Source: Paenibacillus tianmuensis (GTDB taxonomy: Bacteria > Bacillota > Bacilli > Paenibacillales > NBRC-103111). Taken from it: a DNA stretch of 64,000 nucleotides. Below are positions 1-8,345 of this stretch, piece by piece. Under the pieces are notes generated by a model. The model made no database searches. It was not told the origin of the DNA and saw nothing but the letters and a program-made list of their open reading frames with translations. Every line of letters starts with the position of its first letter. The stretch's first letter is position 1. Both the position numbers and the translations under genes were made by a program. The DNA lies in assembly GCF_900100345.1 (NCBI RefSeq), contig NZ_FMTT01000006.1:2737-66736 (forward strand). Direction: 5' to 3'.

Positions 1-64
1 GGGCACCGTCTCCGCTGCTGGCGAGCTGGGCACCGTCTCCGCTGCTGGCGAGCCGGGCACCGTC
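1..64 (-). repeat. 27-bp in-frame tandem repeat
   Basis: Two full copies (1-27 and 28-54) and the start of a third (55-64) lie inside the DUF7666-like gene. The copies differ only at the last base. Each encodes nine residues (Q/R-LASSGDGA). The array continues beyond the window edge, so its length is unknown. Confidence 0.85.
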
Positions 65-418
65 GTCCGAATTAGGTTCAAGCTTGCTCGGATCAGACCA
101 ACATTTGCTCCAAAGGAAGTCAAAACTAGCTTTGATGAATCCTGGAAGATCAAGTTTCGCACCGATCTCAATTTTATTTGTTGCGGACTTGTCGTCTTTG
201 GTCCGCACATCTCCGAGCGCCTCAACACTAGCGAAATCTGTTACTTCGCCATTCTCATCCACCAGAGGATAGTAGTTCAAAACATCCAGCGGGTTCTCGC
301 AGAAATGGAAGCCACGCCCACATACTTCTGGTGCCCCGGTTTGCTCAAATGTCTTTCCTTCTGAATATTGAAATCCACGACAAACGAGACCTTTTTCAAA
401 TGCCTTAAATCCTTTCAA
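1..418 (-). CDS. DUF7666-like phage protein with tandem repeats (partial)
   Basis: The reading frame starts at a TTG codon (418-416), six bases after a good GGAGGG site at 430-425, and runs off the window edge, so the C-terminus is missing. About 125 residues of unique sequence come first, with motifs such as GRGFHFCENPLDVLNYYP. They are followed by repeats of the nonapeptide QLASSGDGA, encoded by a perfect 27-bp DNA repeat. This layout (a globular domain, then GDGA/SSG-type repeats) resembles the DUF7666 family found in prophages of Firmicutes. Function is unknown; the repeat tail may form a beta-helix or fibre. It has no ATG, and an ORF finder that requires ATG would miss it. It is the last gene of the leftward early operon of the prophage. 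Confidence 0.65.
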   Translation of the reverse strand, partial: MKGFKAFEKGLVCRGFQYSEGKTFEQTGAPEVCGRGFHFCENPLDVLNYYPLVDENGEVTDFASVEALGDVRTKDDKSATNKIEIGAKLDLPGFIKASFDFLWSKCWSDPSKLEPNSDDGARLASSGDGAQLASSGDGA

Positions 419-444
419 ATTAAACCCTCCCGTTTTTTAGCCAT

Positions 445-567
445 TCATGATAAAATGGCTTTGAGTAGTTTGATCAGTCGGCCCGCCAGCCGGCTGTTTT
501 TCTTTTGATAGAATTTACTCCGCTGCTCCGGAGTCAAGTACTTCGATACTTTGACTTTGACCTTCAT
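445..567 (-). CDS. small basic phage protein, 40 aa
   Basis: A 40-codon frame begins at ATG 567-565 and stops at TGA 447-445, 26 bases before the next gene. It is very basic (KVKVKV near the start, LTPEQRSKFYQKK in the middle). A GGGGAGG sequence lies at 586-580, twelve bases before the ATG, which is rather far. The frame overlaps the end of the preceding 49-residue gene in another phase. The composition looks protein-like and it fills an otherwise empty spot in the leftward operon, but no family was recognised. Confidence 0.35.
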   Translation of the reverse strand: MKVKVKVSKYLTPEQRSKFYQKKNSRLAGRLIKLLKAILS

Positions 568-664
568 GGATTTGCATTGCCTCCCCGATTGTTAGCTTTT
601 GCCGGAAGTAACTTTCCGGCAGATCACCGTCGCACGCCCAATTGATGAGTGGATTATCGCCCAT
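515..664 (-). CDS. small phage hypothetical protein, 49 aa
   Basis: The longest frame opens at 712 inside the upstream excisionase-like gene, but a strong GGGAGGAGG site lies just before the internal ATG at 664. That start places the gene eight bases after the upstream stop, so 664 is preferred. The product begins MGDNPLINWACDGDLPESYF, is acidic and has no recognised domain. It sits in the leftward early operon between a helix-turn-helix protein and the DUF7666-like gene. Confidence 0.5.
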   Translation of the reverse strand: MGDNPLINWACDGDLPESYFRQKLTIGEAMQIHEGQSQSIEVLDSGAAE

Positions 665-672
665 GTCGCTGT

Positions 673-864
673 TCACCTCCTCCCAATGGAGCTTTCTAAT
701 TTTTTGATCCACTCTGAATACGCTTCTTTCCGAATACGTCGGCTGTTACCTGACTTAAAGCTCGGCAGATCCCCGCTAGTGCAACGTTGATAGACTGTGT
801 TCGGATGCCAGCCCATCAATTCGGCGACTTGTTTAACGGTAAGGATTTCAGGCAAGTTGTTCAT
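673..864 (-). CDS. excisionase-family DNA-binding protein
   Basis: This 63-residue protein is almost entirely a MerR/excisionase-type winged helix-turn-helix: TVKQVAELMGWHPNTVYQRC gives the recognition helix, and SFKSGNSRRIRKEAYSEWIKK gives the wing and the following helix. Proteins of this kind act as excisionases (recombination directionality factors) or small phage regulators. It overlaps the end of the ORF6N antirepressor by four bases (ATGA), showing translational coupling. An integrase is encoded at the other end of the same module, so a role in excision is plausible but not shown. Confidence 0.75.
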   Translation of the reverse strand: MNNLPEILTVKQVAELMGWHPNTVYQRCTSGDLPSFKSGNSRRIRKEAYSEWIKKLESSIGRR

Positions 865-1652
865 GATGCAATATCTCCGGTATCAACCTTATTCTGAACG
901 GACATTTCCTTAACAATTGCAAAGTAAATCTCCGTCAGTCGGGCATCGTCGAAAATCACATCCAGTTTGCTAACCTTGTCGATCTTGGACTTCGCCACCC
1001 CTTCAAGCGCCATTTTCTTCCTCTTGTTCGTCTGACGAATTGAAAGATTACATTCGGCCCGGCTTTCAAGTCGCTGGTAGCTGTCCATACGCACGTCCTG
1101 ATACGAACTGCCGCCGCCGAGGGACTGCGCAATTTTGTTCAGCAGGGCCGTGACCTTCTTCCGCCCGTCAATGGGATTGAGTCCCATGATTTCTACCGCA
1201 TCGTCGATTTTCTTTTCCATGACCGTGATCCGCTTTGCTTGCTCAGCTTGCTTCTGCTCCAGTTCGACCGCTTGATTAGCCATCGCCGCTATGATCTCCG
1301 TCGTAGTCATGACGGGTAGGGCTTGTTTAATGTAGTAATCGTCGACAAGCGCTTCATATGCCGACCATGCCGCATCAGTGTTCAGTGATTTGGCGTGCAT
1401 CCACGCGCCTTTTTCGGTCCAGAGGTAGAGCACAGCGGCTTTTTTTGAACTGTCCTCAATTTGAAGACGGTCCAGAAACTCGCGTTTCTCATCGCCTTGA
1501 AGAGCAATAAAGTGCTTGCCTTCGGTGTAACGGTCTTGATTACGGTTGAAGTTTTGGCTGATGATTTTCGACTCCGTCCCATAAGATTCCGCCAGTTGTG
1601 CCGTCAGCAGCACGCGCTGGTTGTTGTGGTTGATTACTGTTAGCTGTTTCAT
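861..1652 (-). CDS. phage antirepressor, ORF6N/ORF6C type
   Basis: The 263-residue product has an N-terminal ORF6N (KilA-N-related) DNA-binding domain at about residues 5-105, with typical blocks such as GKHFIALQGDEKREFL and LYLWTEKGAWMHAKSLNTDAAW. A central coiled coil (about 125-160) and a C-terminal ORF6C-like region follow. In temperate phages such proteins antagonise the repressor or control the early genes. It is translationally coupled by four-base ATGA overlaps to the XRE gene upstream and the excisionase-like gene downstream. Confidence 0.8.
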   Translation of the reverse strand: MKQLTVINHNNQRVLLTAQLAESYGTESKIISQNFNRNQDRYTEGKHFIALQGDEKREFLDRLQIEDSSKKAAVLYLWTEKGAWMHAKSLNTDAAWSAYEALVDDYYIKQALPVMTTTEIIAAMANQAVELEQKQAEQAKRITVMEKKIDDAVEIMGLNPIDGRKKVTALLNKIAQSLGGGSSYQDVRMDSYQRLESRAECNLSIRQTNKRKKMALEGVAKSKIDKVSKLDVIFDDARLTEIYFAIVKEMSVQNKVDTGDIAS

Positions 1653-1849
1653 TTCGAGATTACCTCGCTTTCCATCTCAAGCATTTTTGCAATTAGCGGC
1701 TTTTGCTTTTCACCAGGTCGTGTCCCTTTGAAAATTTCTGACACATAAGTGACGGACACGCCGAGTTCCTGCGCTACATCCTTCATTTTGATGTTTTTCT
1801 GAAACATGATCTTCCTCGCCTCAGCACCGAATTCAGTGTAATGCGGCAT
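1649..1849 (-). CDS. XRE-family regulator (Cro-like)
   Basis: The 66-residue protein is a single helix-turn-helix domain: IKMKDVAQELGVSVTYVSEIFKG marks helices 2 and 3. It is the first gene of the leftward operon and faces the repressor gene at 2115, which is the usual place of a Cro or early regulator opposite a CI-type repressor. It overlaps the antirepressor by four bases. Its operators probably lie in 1860-2114. Confidence 0.8.
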   Translation of the reverse strand: MPHYTEFGAEARKIMFQKNIKMKDVAQELGVSVTYVSEIFKGTRPGEKQKPLIAKMLEMESEVISK

Positions 1850-2114
1850 CTCTTAACCTCCTTCTCCTAATGTTTGTAAAAAATACAGCTTAATCATTGA
1901 CAATCGGCTGAAAATATTCTATTATCGGAAAGAAGGCATAACCAAATAAACGTCGTTGGGGAACGATTTTTAAAATTGGGTATCAAACCCTCTGGTTTTT
2001 TGTTGCCTTTTTTGCCATTGATTAAGCTGTTAATGAGATTATAGCGTTAAATTTGCAGACAGTCAATAATATTGCGTTAAATTTTACGTATTTTATTTTC
2101 GGGAGTGAATTATC
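1850..2114. promoter_or_regulatory. divergent lysogeny control region
   Basis: This 265-base A+T-rich gap separates the leftward Cro-like operon from the rightward repressor operon. It holds an exact 12-bp inverted pair, ACAGCTTAATCA at 1885-1896 and TGATTAAGCTGT at 2019-2030, and two direct copies of GCGTTAAATTT close to the repressor start (about 2045-2085). These are candidate operators for the two facing XRE proteins. Assignment of each site to a protein is inference. Confidence 0.55.
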
Positions 2115-2852
2115 TTGTTAGAAAATATACAGAAACTGTGCAAAGAGAGAGGAATTAAGGTATCGCACCTTGAGAAAGAGCTTGGCTTCGGGCGCGGAGC
2201 TATGTATAAATGGGATGTAAATTCGCCGTCCATTGATAAAGTCCAGAAAGTGGCTGATTACTTCAAAGTATCAATGGACCGAATTTTATACGGATTTGAT
2301 TATACGGAATTTGTGAATATGGTTAATTATGTAAAAGAAAACAGAACTATAGAACAGTTTTCAAAAGAAACAGGTGTCGATCTAAATGAGCTGTATAAAA
2401 TCTGTCTAGGATTAACATTCAACCCCCCTAGCTTAGAGGTTGTGGAAAAAATAGCATCAAGCAATCCCGTTGATTTTATCGTCAGCAGAGACGACTTATT
2501 GGAAGCCGCAGGTTATGTTAACGAGCGGCGAGGAGGCGGAAACACAAGGAAGATGATTGACGTCTTAAGTGACCAATTTGAAAAAGCTGGTTTTTCAGTC
2601 AGATTCGAGAATGAAGATCACTATGAAAAAGTTTACATTGATCATGAAGACCAGACCGTCCAAAGCATGTTTCTCCATGAGTTTATTGATATAGGGGAAT
2701 CCATCCTTGAAGCTCTTAAAGAAAAATATAAAAAATATGAGCCCAAAACCATCGCGGCCCACCATGATGGGGAAGACTGGACAGAGGAAGAACTTGAAGA
2801 TATCAAACAATTCAAGGAATTTGTGAGGTCAAAACGAAAACAACAGGAGTGA
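2115..2852 (+). CDS. ImmR-like repressor, XRE family
   Basis: The 245-residue protein has an N-terminal XRE helix-turn-helix (about residues 2-60, including GIKVSHLEKELGFGRGAMYKW) and a second weaker helix-turn-helix-like segment at about 70-125. The C-terminus is charged and ends KRKQQE. Translation starts at TTG 2115, after GGGAGTG. It lies four bases before an ImmA-type protease gene, the arrangement of ImmR/ImmA pairs in ICEBs1 and related phages, where the protease inactivates the repressor on induction. Its operators would be in the region just upstream. Confidence 0.8.
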   Translation: MLENIQKLCKERGIKVSHLEKELGFGRGAMYKWDVNSPSIDKVQKVADYFKVSMDRILYGFDYTEFVNMVNYVKENRTIEQFSKETGVDLNELYKICLGLTFNPPSLEVVEKIASSNPVDFIVSRDDLLEAAGYVNERRGGGNTRKMIDVLSDQFEKAGFSVRFENEDHYEKVYIDHEDQTVQSMFLHEFIDIGESILEALKEKYKKYEPKTIAAHHDGEDWTEEELEDIKQFKEFVRSKRKQQE

Positions 2853-2856
2853 CGCT

Positions 2857-3327
2857 ATGACGTATGAAAGCCTGCTTAACGAGGCAGCGCAACATGGAAT
2901 AGACATCTATGAAATGCCCATGACACCAAGAAACAAGGGGTTATATTCAGATAAGGTAATTTGGATAAACAAGTATACGCCCACTAAAGTCGAAAAGGCT
3001 TGCATTCTTGCGGAAGAGCTTGGACATTTCCATACGTCCAGCGGCAACATTCTGGATTTGACCGATATCAGAAATCGTAAGCAAGAGCTGCGAGCTCGAC
3101 AGTGGGCTTATTACAAACTCATTCCGTTGAGTCGTATCGTAGATGCATACAAGGACTATGTTAAAGGGCGCTACGAAATCGCTGATTACTTGGACGTGAC
3201 GGAAGAATTTTTACAGGCAGCGATGGACCAGTACCGTGATAGATATGGGTTATGTACTATACTCGATGGGCGGTACATTATATATTTTGATCCTTTAGGC
3301 GTTGCTGAATTGTTTATAGACACCTAA
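2857..3327 (+). CDS. ImmA/IrrE-family metallopeptidase
   Basis: The 156-residue product carries the zinc-protease signature of this family in the form ILAEELGHFHTSSGNI (about residues 50-65), where E-E-L-G-H replaces the commoner H-E-L-G-H; that replacement is frequent in phage ImmA proteins. It should cleave the adjacent ImmR-like repressor after DNA damage or a quorum signal and so derepress the element. It follows the repressor gene by four bases and is presumably co-transcribed. Confidence 0.85.
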   Translation: MTYESLLNEAAQHGIDIYEMPMTPRNKGLYSDKVIWINKYTPTKVEKACILAEELGHFHTSSGNILDLTDIRNRKQELRARQWAYYKLIPLSRIVDAYKDYVKGRYEIADYLDVTEEFLQAAMDQYRDRYGLCTILDGRYIIYFDPLGVAELFIDT

Positions 3328-3403
3328 CTTTGCGCTTCCCAGCCGCAAGGCTGTTTACTTATACACTTGAAACCAAACATATGTTCGAAAGGGGAGTGTG
3401 GGC

Positions 3404-4588
3404 ATGATCGGTTCATTCCGTCGCCGTAACTGCAAATGTAAAAAGAAGCGCTGCACATGTGGGTCAAAGTGGACATACCGTTACCACATCGTCGACCCAA
3501 AGACAGGTAAGCGGAAACAGAAAGAAACACGCGGATTTGATACGAAGGAAGAAGCGGAGGCAGAAGCCAAACGCATACTCGTGGAGCTTCAAAACGGCAC
3601 ATATATCGAGGAAAAAGATATAACGTTCCAAGACTTCGCTTCCCAATGGCTGGATTTATACTCAAAGTCGGGCAGAGTCAAGCAAAGTACGATTGATATA
3701 CGAAAGGAAAAACTCAAGATATTAGAAGACCACTTCGCGCAAATCAAGATGAAGGATATTACGCGGCTGATGTATCAGGAGTTTTTGAATAGCCTTCAGG
3801 AAAAGTATGCCCGGAAAACGATAGCCAGTATCCATGAAGTTGGAAGTCTAATCTTTAAAAAGGCTGTTGAACTGGAGATCATCGCGAAAAACATCATCGA
3901 GTACGCTGAGATCCCAACTAAAAAACTCACGGTTGAAGAACTAGAGGGACAAATCAAAGTCCCGCGATATCTGGAAAAAGAAGAACTGAAACAGTTCTTG
4001 GAAGCAGCTAAACTTTCTAACCGAGCAACTGACTATCCGATGTTCGTTACGCTTGCCTATACTGGGTTGCGTGTTGGTGAATTATGCGCCTTAAAGTGGA
4101 AGGATATTGACTTTTCCGAACAAACAATCAGCATTACGAAAACCCTTTACAACAAAAATAATAAGTCGGGCGAACATGCCTTGCACACCCCTAAAACGAA
4201 AAGCTCCATACGTACCCTTGACGTGGATGAAATCGTACTCACTGCACTAGAGCAGCATAAAAAGAGCCAGAAAGTAGTAAGTCTGGAAGACCGAAAAAAC
4301 GATTTCGTTTTTGTGGACAGACAGGGGAATCCTGTCTCGACAGCGTATGTTCAAAAACGGATGCGCTCCCTGCTCAAGCACGCTAAGATTGATCTGCATC
4401 TTACCCCGCACTCCTTGCGGCATACACACACATCTTTGCTTGCGGAAGCTGGCGTAAGTCTGGAAGTCATACAGAACAGGCTTGGTCACCAGGACGAAAA
4501 AATAACACGGGCTATTTACCTTCACATAACCAAACCAAAAAGAAAAGAAGCCTCCCAAAAGTTCTCGGAACTAATGAGAGGCATTTAA
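3404..4588 (+). CDS. int: tyrosine-recombinase integrase
   Basis: The 394-residue protein is a phage/ICE integrase. Arm-binding and core-binding domains occupy about residues 20-170. The catalytic domain contains TGLRVGELCALKW (first Arg), HSLRHTHTSLL (His and second Arg) and the tyrosine in RLGHQDEKITRAIYLH. ATG 3404 is preferred to the in-frame GTG 3398 because GGGGAG at 3391-3396 is seven bases upstream. The N-terminus has an unusual cysteine cluster (CKCKKKRCTCG), perhaps a zinc-binding knuckle. It is the last gene before the housekeeping ileS region, so one attachment site should be just downstream. Confidence 0.9.
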   Translation: MIGSFRRRNCKCKKKRCTCGSKWTYRYHIVDPKTGKRKQKETRGFDTKEEAEAEAKRILVELQNGTYIEEKDITFQDFASQWLDLYSKSGRVKQSTIDIRKEKLKILEDHFAQIKMKDITRLMYQEFLNSLQEKYARKTIASIHEVGSLIFKKAVELEIIAKNIIEYAEIPTKKLTVEELEGQIKVPRYLEKEELKQFLEAAKLSNRATDYPMFVTLAYTGLRVGELCALKWKDIDFSEQTISITKTLYNKNNKSGEHALHTPKTKSSIRTLDVDEIVLTALEQHKKSQKVVSLEDRKNDFVFVDRQGNPVSTAYVQKRMRSLLKHAKIDLHLTPHSLRHTHTSLLAEAGVSLEVIQNRLGHQDEKITRAIYLHITKPKRKEASQKFSELMRGI

Positions 4589-4862
4589 TATCAACACGAT
4601 GTGGGCAAATTGTGGGCAAATCAAAATTTCAGGAATAAAAACCCTTGATATATCAATAAAAATCACCATTTGTATTCGAGGAGCATCCTCAAATATCCTT
4701 TTTTTCCGTATGATGCTGCTCATTATAACCGATTAACGGTACCCGGTGACATCCGCCGGTTTTCCTGCATTCTGCACCAAAAGGCACAAAGCGTCAAGAC
4801 GTCTCGCATCTTGATGCTTTGTACCGTAGATGTCCCCTCTGCTTCAAGCAAAAGCAGTTGGA
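4589..4862. other. element/chromosome junction with direct repeats
   Basis: No gene is seen. Just after the integrase are two copies of GTGGGCAAAT (4601-4610 and 4612-4621), possible integrase arm sites or part of an attachment site. The base composition changes from A+T-rich to the G+C-rich ileS region within this gap. The matching attachment site would be outside the window, so the boundary cannot be proved here. Confidence 0.4.
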
Positions 4863-7800
4863 TTATTCAATACGCAGGCCGATCGTCCGCTCCCCTAACG
4901 AAACGGATTCCATCCCTGTTTCCTTGGCATACCGGACGCCGGACAGCAGCACATTGTCCCGCAGCACATGATCGAACCGCTCCAGCGCTTCCTTCAACTG
5001 CGGATCGACGTCGAGCACAAGCGCGACGCGCTTTTCGATCGGCAGCTCCAGCTTTTTGCGGTAATCCTGAACGGCGCGGACGACCTCCCGAACAAGCCCT
5101 TCCTGCTCCAGCTCCTCGGTGATCGCCGTATTTAAAGCAACGGTGATTCCGTAGCCGGACGCCGAAGCGAAGCCGGCTTTGGCTTGTTTGTCCACGAGCA
5201 GCTCGTCGAGCGTAAGATGAAGCGTTTCTCCGTCAACCGTCACTTCCAGGAAGCCCGCGTTGACGGCTTGCTTCGCTTCCGCGGCGGACAGCTGCTTCAG
5301 ACGGCTCTGCACCGGACCGACGAATTTGCCGTATTTTTTGCCTGCCACTTTCAGGTTCAGCTTCAAGCTGAAGTCCACGAACCCGCTGTCGCTTTGCTCG
5401 ATGCGGATGTCTTTGACGTTGATCTCCTCTTTGACGATATCCGCGTACCGGCTCAGCTCGAAGTCCCGGTCCAGCGAAACGATCAGCTCCGCCAGCGGCT
5501 GGCGGGTTTTGATCCCGGTTTCGTTCCGGACGCTGCGTGCCAGCTCGACAATTTGCCGCGCGGTTTCCATGTCCCGCTCCAGCGTCGGGTCCACCGCAGA
5601 ATCGTTCGCCTTCGGGTAATCCGCGAGATGAACGCTTCCCTCGCTGCCAAGATTGCCGTGGATATCTTCGGCGATGAGCGGCGCATAGGGCGCGATCATG
5701 GCGGCAACCGTCAAGAGCGCTTCGCGGAGCGTCTGGTACGCGGACACTTTATCCTCGGTCATGCCGCTGGCCCAGAAACGGTCGCGGGAGCGGCGGATAT
5801 ACCAGTTGCTCAGCTCGTCGACAAACGCCTCGATCTGCTTCGCCGGATTCAGGAAGTCGTTGTCGTCCAGCCCTTTCACGACCTGACGTAAGGTGCTGTT
5901 CAGCCGCGATAAAATCCAGCGGTCCAGCTCGTTCGCGGAGGTACGTGTCGGGTGCTCCTCCGGCTTATAACCGTCGATCGCCGCGTACAGCGCATAAAAC
6001 GCATGCGCATTATGGAGCGTGTCGATCACCTTCGATTTCGCTTCGGCGACGATTTGCTTGGAGAACCGCTTGCTGTTCCACGGCGCGCTGTCGGCCAGTA
6101 GCGCCCAACGGAACGCGTCGGTGCCGAACTCCTCGATGATTTCCCAAGGATCGATGCCGTTGCCCTTGCTCTTGGACATCTTCTGCCCGTTCTCGTCCAG
6201 CACGTGTCCGGTCGAAATGACAGCTTTGTAAGGCGACTGCCCGTTGTACAGCGTCGAGACGGCCAGCAGGCTGAAGAACCAGCCCCGCGTCTGATCGATC
6301 CCTTCGCAGATCATATCCGCCGGGTACTGCTCCTGGAACTGCTGCTCGTCGCCGAACGGGTGATGGTACTGCGCGAACGGCATCGAGCCGCTGTCGAACC
6401 AGACGTCGATCACTTCCGGGGTTCTCTCCATCGTGCCGCCGCAGGCGCAGCGCAGCTTCACTTCATCGACGTACGGCTTGTGCAGCTCCAGACTCTCGTC
6501 AAGTGGCTGAATCGCCCGCTCCCGCAGCTCCTTCCGGCTTCCCGGCGCATGCTCTTCTCCGCAATCCCCGCACACCCAGACGTTCAGCGGCGTCCCCCAG
6601 TAGCGGTTGCGGCTGATGTTCCAATCGACGAGCTCTTCGAGAAACTTGCCGAAGCGCCCTTCGCGGAGGTGGGAAGGATACCAGTTGATGTTCCGGTTGT
6701 TCTCGATCAATTGGTCCTTGACCGCCGTCGTCCGGATGAACCAGCTTTCCATCGCATAGTACAGCAGCGGCGATTTGCAGCGCCAGCAGAACGGGTAGCT
6801 GTGCTCGTAACGCTCTTTGGAGAACAGCAGGCCGCGCTCGGACAAGCTTTTCACGATATCGACGTCGCAATCTTTGACGAAGCGTCCGGCAAATTCCGTC
6901 ACCTGCTCGGTGTAGCGTCCGGCCAGATTCACGAGGTTGACGTAATCCAGTCCGTGCTTGCGGGTCGTACGATAGTCGTCGTCCCCGTGCGCGGGAGCCG
7001 TATGGACGATACCGGTCCCGCTCGTATCGCTCACGTAGTCGGCATCGACGACGATATGCCCTTTGCCCGGACGAATATAGCCGAAAGGCGGCTCGTAAGG
7101 GGTGCCGACGAACTCCGATCCCTTATGCACCGACACGATTTCGTAGTCCGCCTTGAACACGTTCTCGGCGAGCTTCTCCGCGACGACGTACACTTCGCCG
7201 TTATACTTTACCTTCGCATAGTCGATGTCTTTATTCACGGCAAGCGCTACGTTGGACGGCAGCGTCCACGGGGTAGTCGTCCAGGCGAGGAAGATTTCGT
7301 CCCCGCGCTTGCTTTTGAATTTTACGGTTGCGCTCAAGTCCTTGACATCCTCATAGCCTTGCGCCACTTCGTGGGAGCTGAGCGTCGTTTGACAGTCCGG
7401 ACAGTACGGGCTGACCCGGTGGCCTTTATACAACAGCCCTTTGCCGTGGATCGCGGACAAAAGGTGCCAGACGCTCTCGATATATTCGTTGGTCAGCGTC
7501 ACATACGGATGGTCCATATCCGTCCAATACGCAATCGCCTCGGTCAGCTCCCGCCACTGCTTCTCGTATTCGAACACGCTGCTTTTGCATTGTTCCACAA
7601 ATTCGGCCACGCCGTATTTCTCAATCTCCTGCTTGCCCGAGATGCCGAGCTGCTTCTCGACGCCCAGCTCGACCGGGAGACCATGCGTGTCCCAGCCGGC
7701 TTTGCGGACGACGCGGTAGCCGGACATCGTTTTGTAGCGGCAAATAAAATCTTTCACGACGCGCCCGAGCACATGCCCGATATGCGGCGAGCCGTTGGCT

Positions 7801-7943
7801 GTCGGCGGCCCTTCGTAGAATACGAAATTCGGCCGTCCGGTCCGGTTTTCGATCGATTTGCGGTGCGTTTCGTCCCGTTTCCACTGCTCCAGCACGCGAA
7901 GCTCGCGGACTCTCGCTTTTTCTTTCACGTCGACTTTTCTCAC
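4863..7943 (-). CDS. ileS: isoleucyl-tRNA synthetase, long (type 2-like) form
   Basis: The roughly 1026-residue class I synthetase attaches isoleucine to tRNA-Ile. It shows the HIGH motif (SPHIGHVLGR, about residue 57), the editing domain, zinc knuckles (CPDC, CWRC, CGDC), DQTRGWF and the KMSKS loop (QKMSKSKGNG). The length and the KSKGNGIDPWE block fit the eukaryote-like IleS of about 1030 residues, a group known for mupirocin resistance, rather than the 920-residue Bacillus form. The GTG at 7943 is spaced better from AAAGG than the in-frame ATG at 7952, which abuts it. Expression is controlled by the T-box leader upstream. Confidence 0.93.
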   Translation of the reverse strand: MRKVDVKEKARVRELRVLEQWKRDETHRKSIENRTGRPNFVFYEGPPTANGSPHIGHVLGRVVKDFICRYKTMSGYRVVRKAGWDTHGLPVELGVEKQLGISGKQEIEKYGVAEFVEQCKSSVFEYEKQWRELTEAIAYWTDMDHPYVTLTNEYIESVWHLLSAIHGKGLLYKGHRVSPYCPDCQTTLSSHEVAQGYEDVKDLSATVKFKSKRGDEIFLAWTTTPWTLPSNVALAVNKDIDYAKVKYNGEVYVVAEKLAENVFKADYEIVSVHKGSEFVGTPYEPPFGYIRPGKGHIVVDADYVSDTSGTGIVHTAPAHGDDDYRTTRKHGLDYVNLVNLAGRYTEQVTEFAGRFVKDCDVDIVKSLSERGLLFSKERYEHSYPFCWRCKSPLLYYAMESWFIRTTAVKDQLIENNRNINWYPSHLREGRFGKFLEELVDWNISRNRYWGTPLNVWVCGDCGEEHAPGSRKELRERAIQPLDESLELHKPYVDEVKLRCACGGTMERTPEVIDVWFDSGSMPFAQYHHPFGDEQQFQEQYPADMICEGIDQTRGWFFSLLAVSTLYNGQSPYKAVISTGHVLDENGQKMSKSKGNGIDPWEIIEEFGTDAFRWALLADSAPWNSKRFSKQIVAEAKSKVIDTLHNAHAFYALYAAIDGYKPEEHPTRTSANELDRWILSRLNSTLRQVVKGLDDNDFLNPAKQIEAFVDELSNWYIRRSRDRFWASGMTEDKVSAYQTLREALLTVAAMIAPYAPLIAEDIHGNLGSEGSVHLADYPKANDSAVDPTLERDMETARQIVELARSVRNETGIKTRQPLAELIVSLDRDFELSRYADIVKEEINVKDIRIEQSDSGFVDFSLKLNLKVAGKKYGKFVGPVQSRLKQLSAAEAKQAVNAGFLEVTVDGETLHLTLDELLVDKQAKAGFASASGYGITVALNTAITEELEQEGLVREVVRAVQDYRKKLELPIEKRVALVLDVDPQLKEALERFDHVLRDNVLLSGVRYAKETGMESVSLGERTIGLRIE

Positions 7944-7967
7944 AGGTCTCATCCTTTCTTCTTGAAA

Positions 7968-8256
7968 AACAAAAAATCCCGCCCCGTAAGGGACGAGATT
8001 CGTTCTCGCGCTACCACCCTTGTTCCGCAGCGATCATCATGAAACATGATCCCGCGGCACCTCCACGACGTACCATCATACGCGTCCCTTATAACGGCGG
8101 GACCCCGGGGCTGCTTACTGAAGCTTCAGCATTCCTTCTCAGAGAGGATGTTCGGCTAATTCTTGAACGTTGGCTTTCAGCACAAGGCCAACTCTCTGGG
8201 GAACAAGGGATTAGCGTACTCGTTCTCGACAATGAATTTAACAGGCGATTCAATTA
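7968..8256 (-). ncRNA. T-box leader of ileS
   Basis: The leader contains the conserved T-box sequence AGGGTGGTAGCGCG (complement of 8007-8020), the Stem I distal elements around GAGAGTTGG and GCTGAAAGCC, and an intrinsic terminator (TCTCGTCCC pairing with GGGGCGGGA, then six T) at 7971-8000. A candidate specifier codon AUC (complement of 8147-8149) sits on the 3' side of Stem I. Uncharged tRNA-Ile would pair with the specifier and T-box to prevent termination. Confidence 0.9.
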
Positions 8257-8261
8257 CTACA

Positions 8262-8290
8262 GTTGTACACCAGTTTCGACCAAATGTCAA
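8262..8290 (-). promoter_or_regulatory. sigma-A promoter of the ileS T-box operon
   Basis: On the minus strand TTGACA (8290-8285) is followed after exactly 17 bases by TACAAC (8267-8262). The site lies directly upstream of the T-box leader, with transcription expected to begin near 8255. Confidence 0.75.
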
Positions 8291-8345
8291 CGGCGCTAAT
8301 CGCGCGGGCGCGAACAAATGGGACAAATTCATTCGTCCCGCCCCG

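Noticed and set aside
6204-8042. 612-codon open frame on the plus strand opposite ileS
   Set aside because: It is the antisense shadow of a G+C-rich gene. The product is Arg/Val/Phe-rich without domains, and ileS with its T-box accounts for the sequence.
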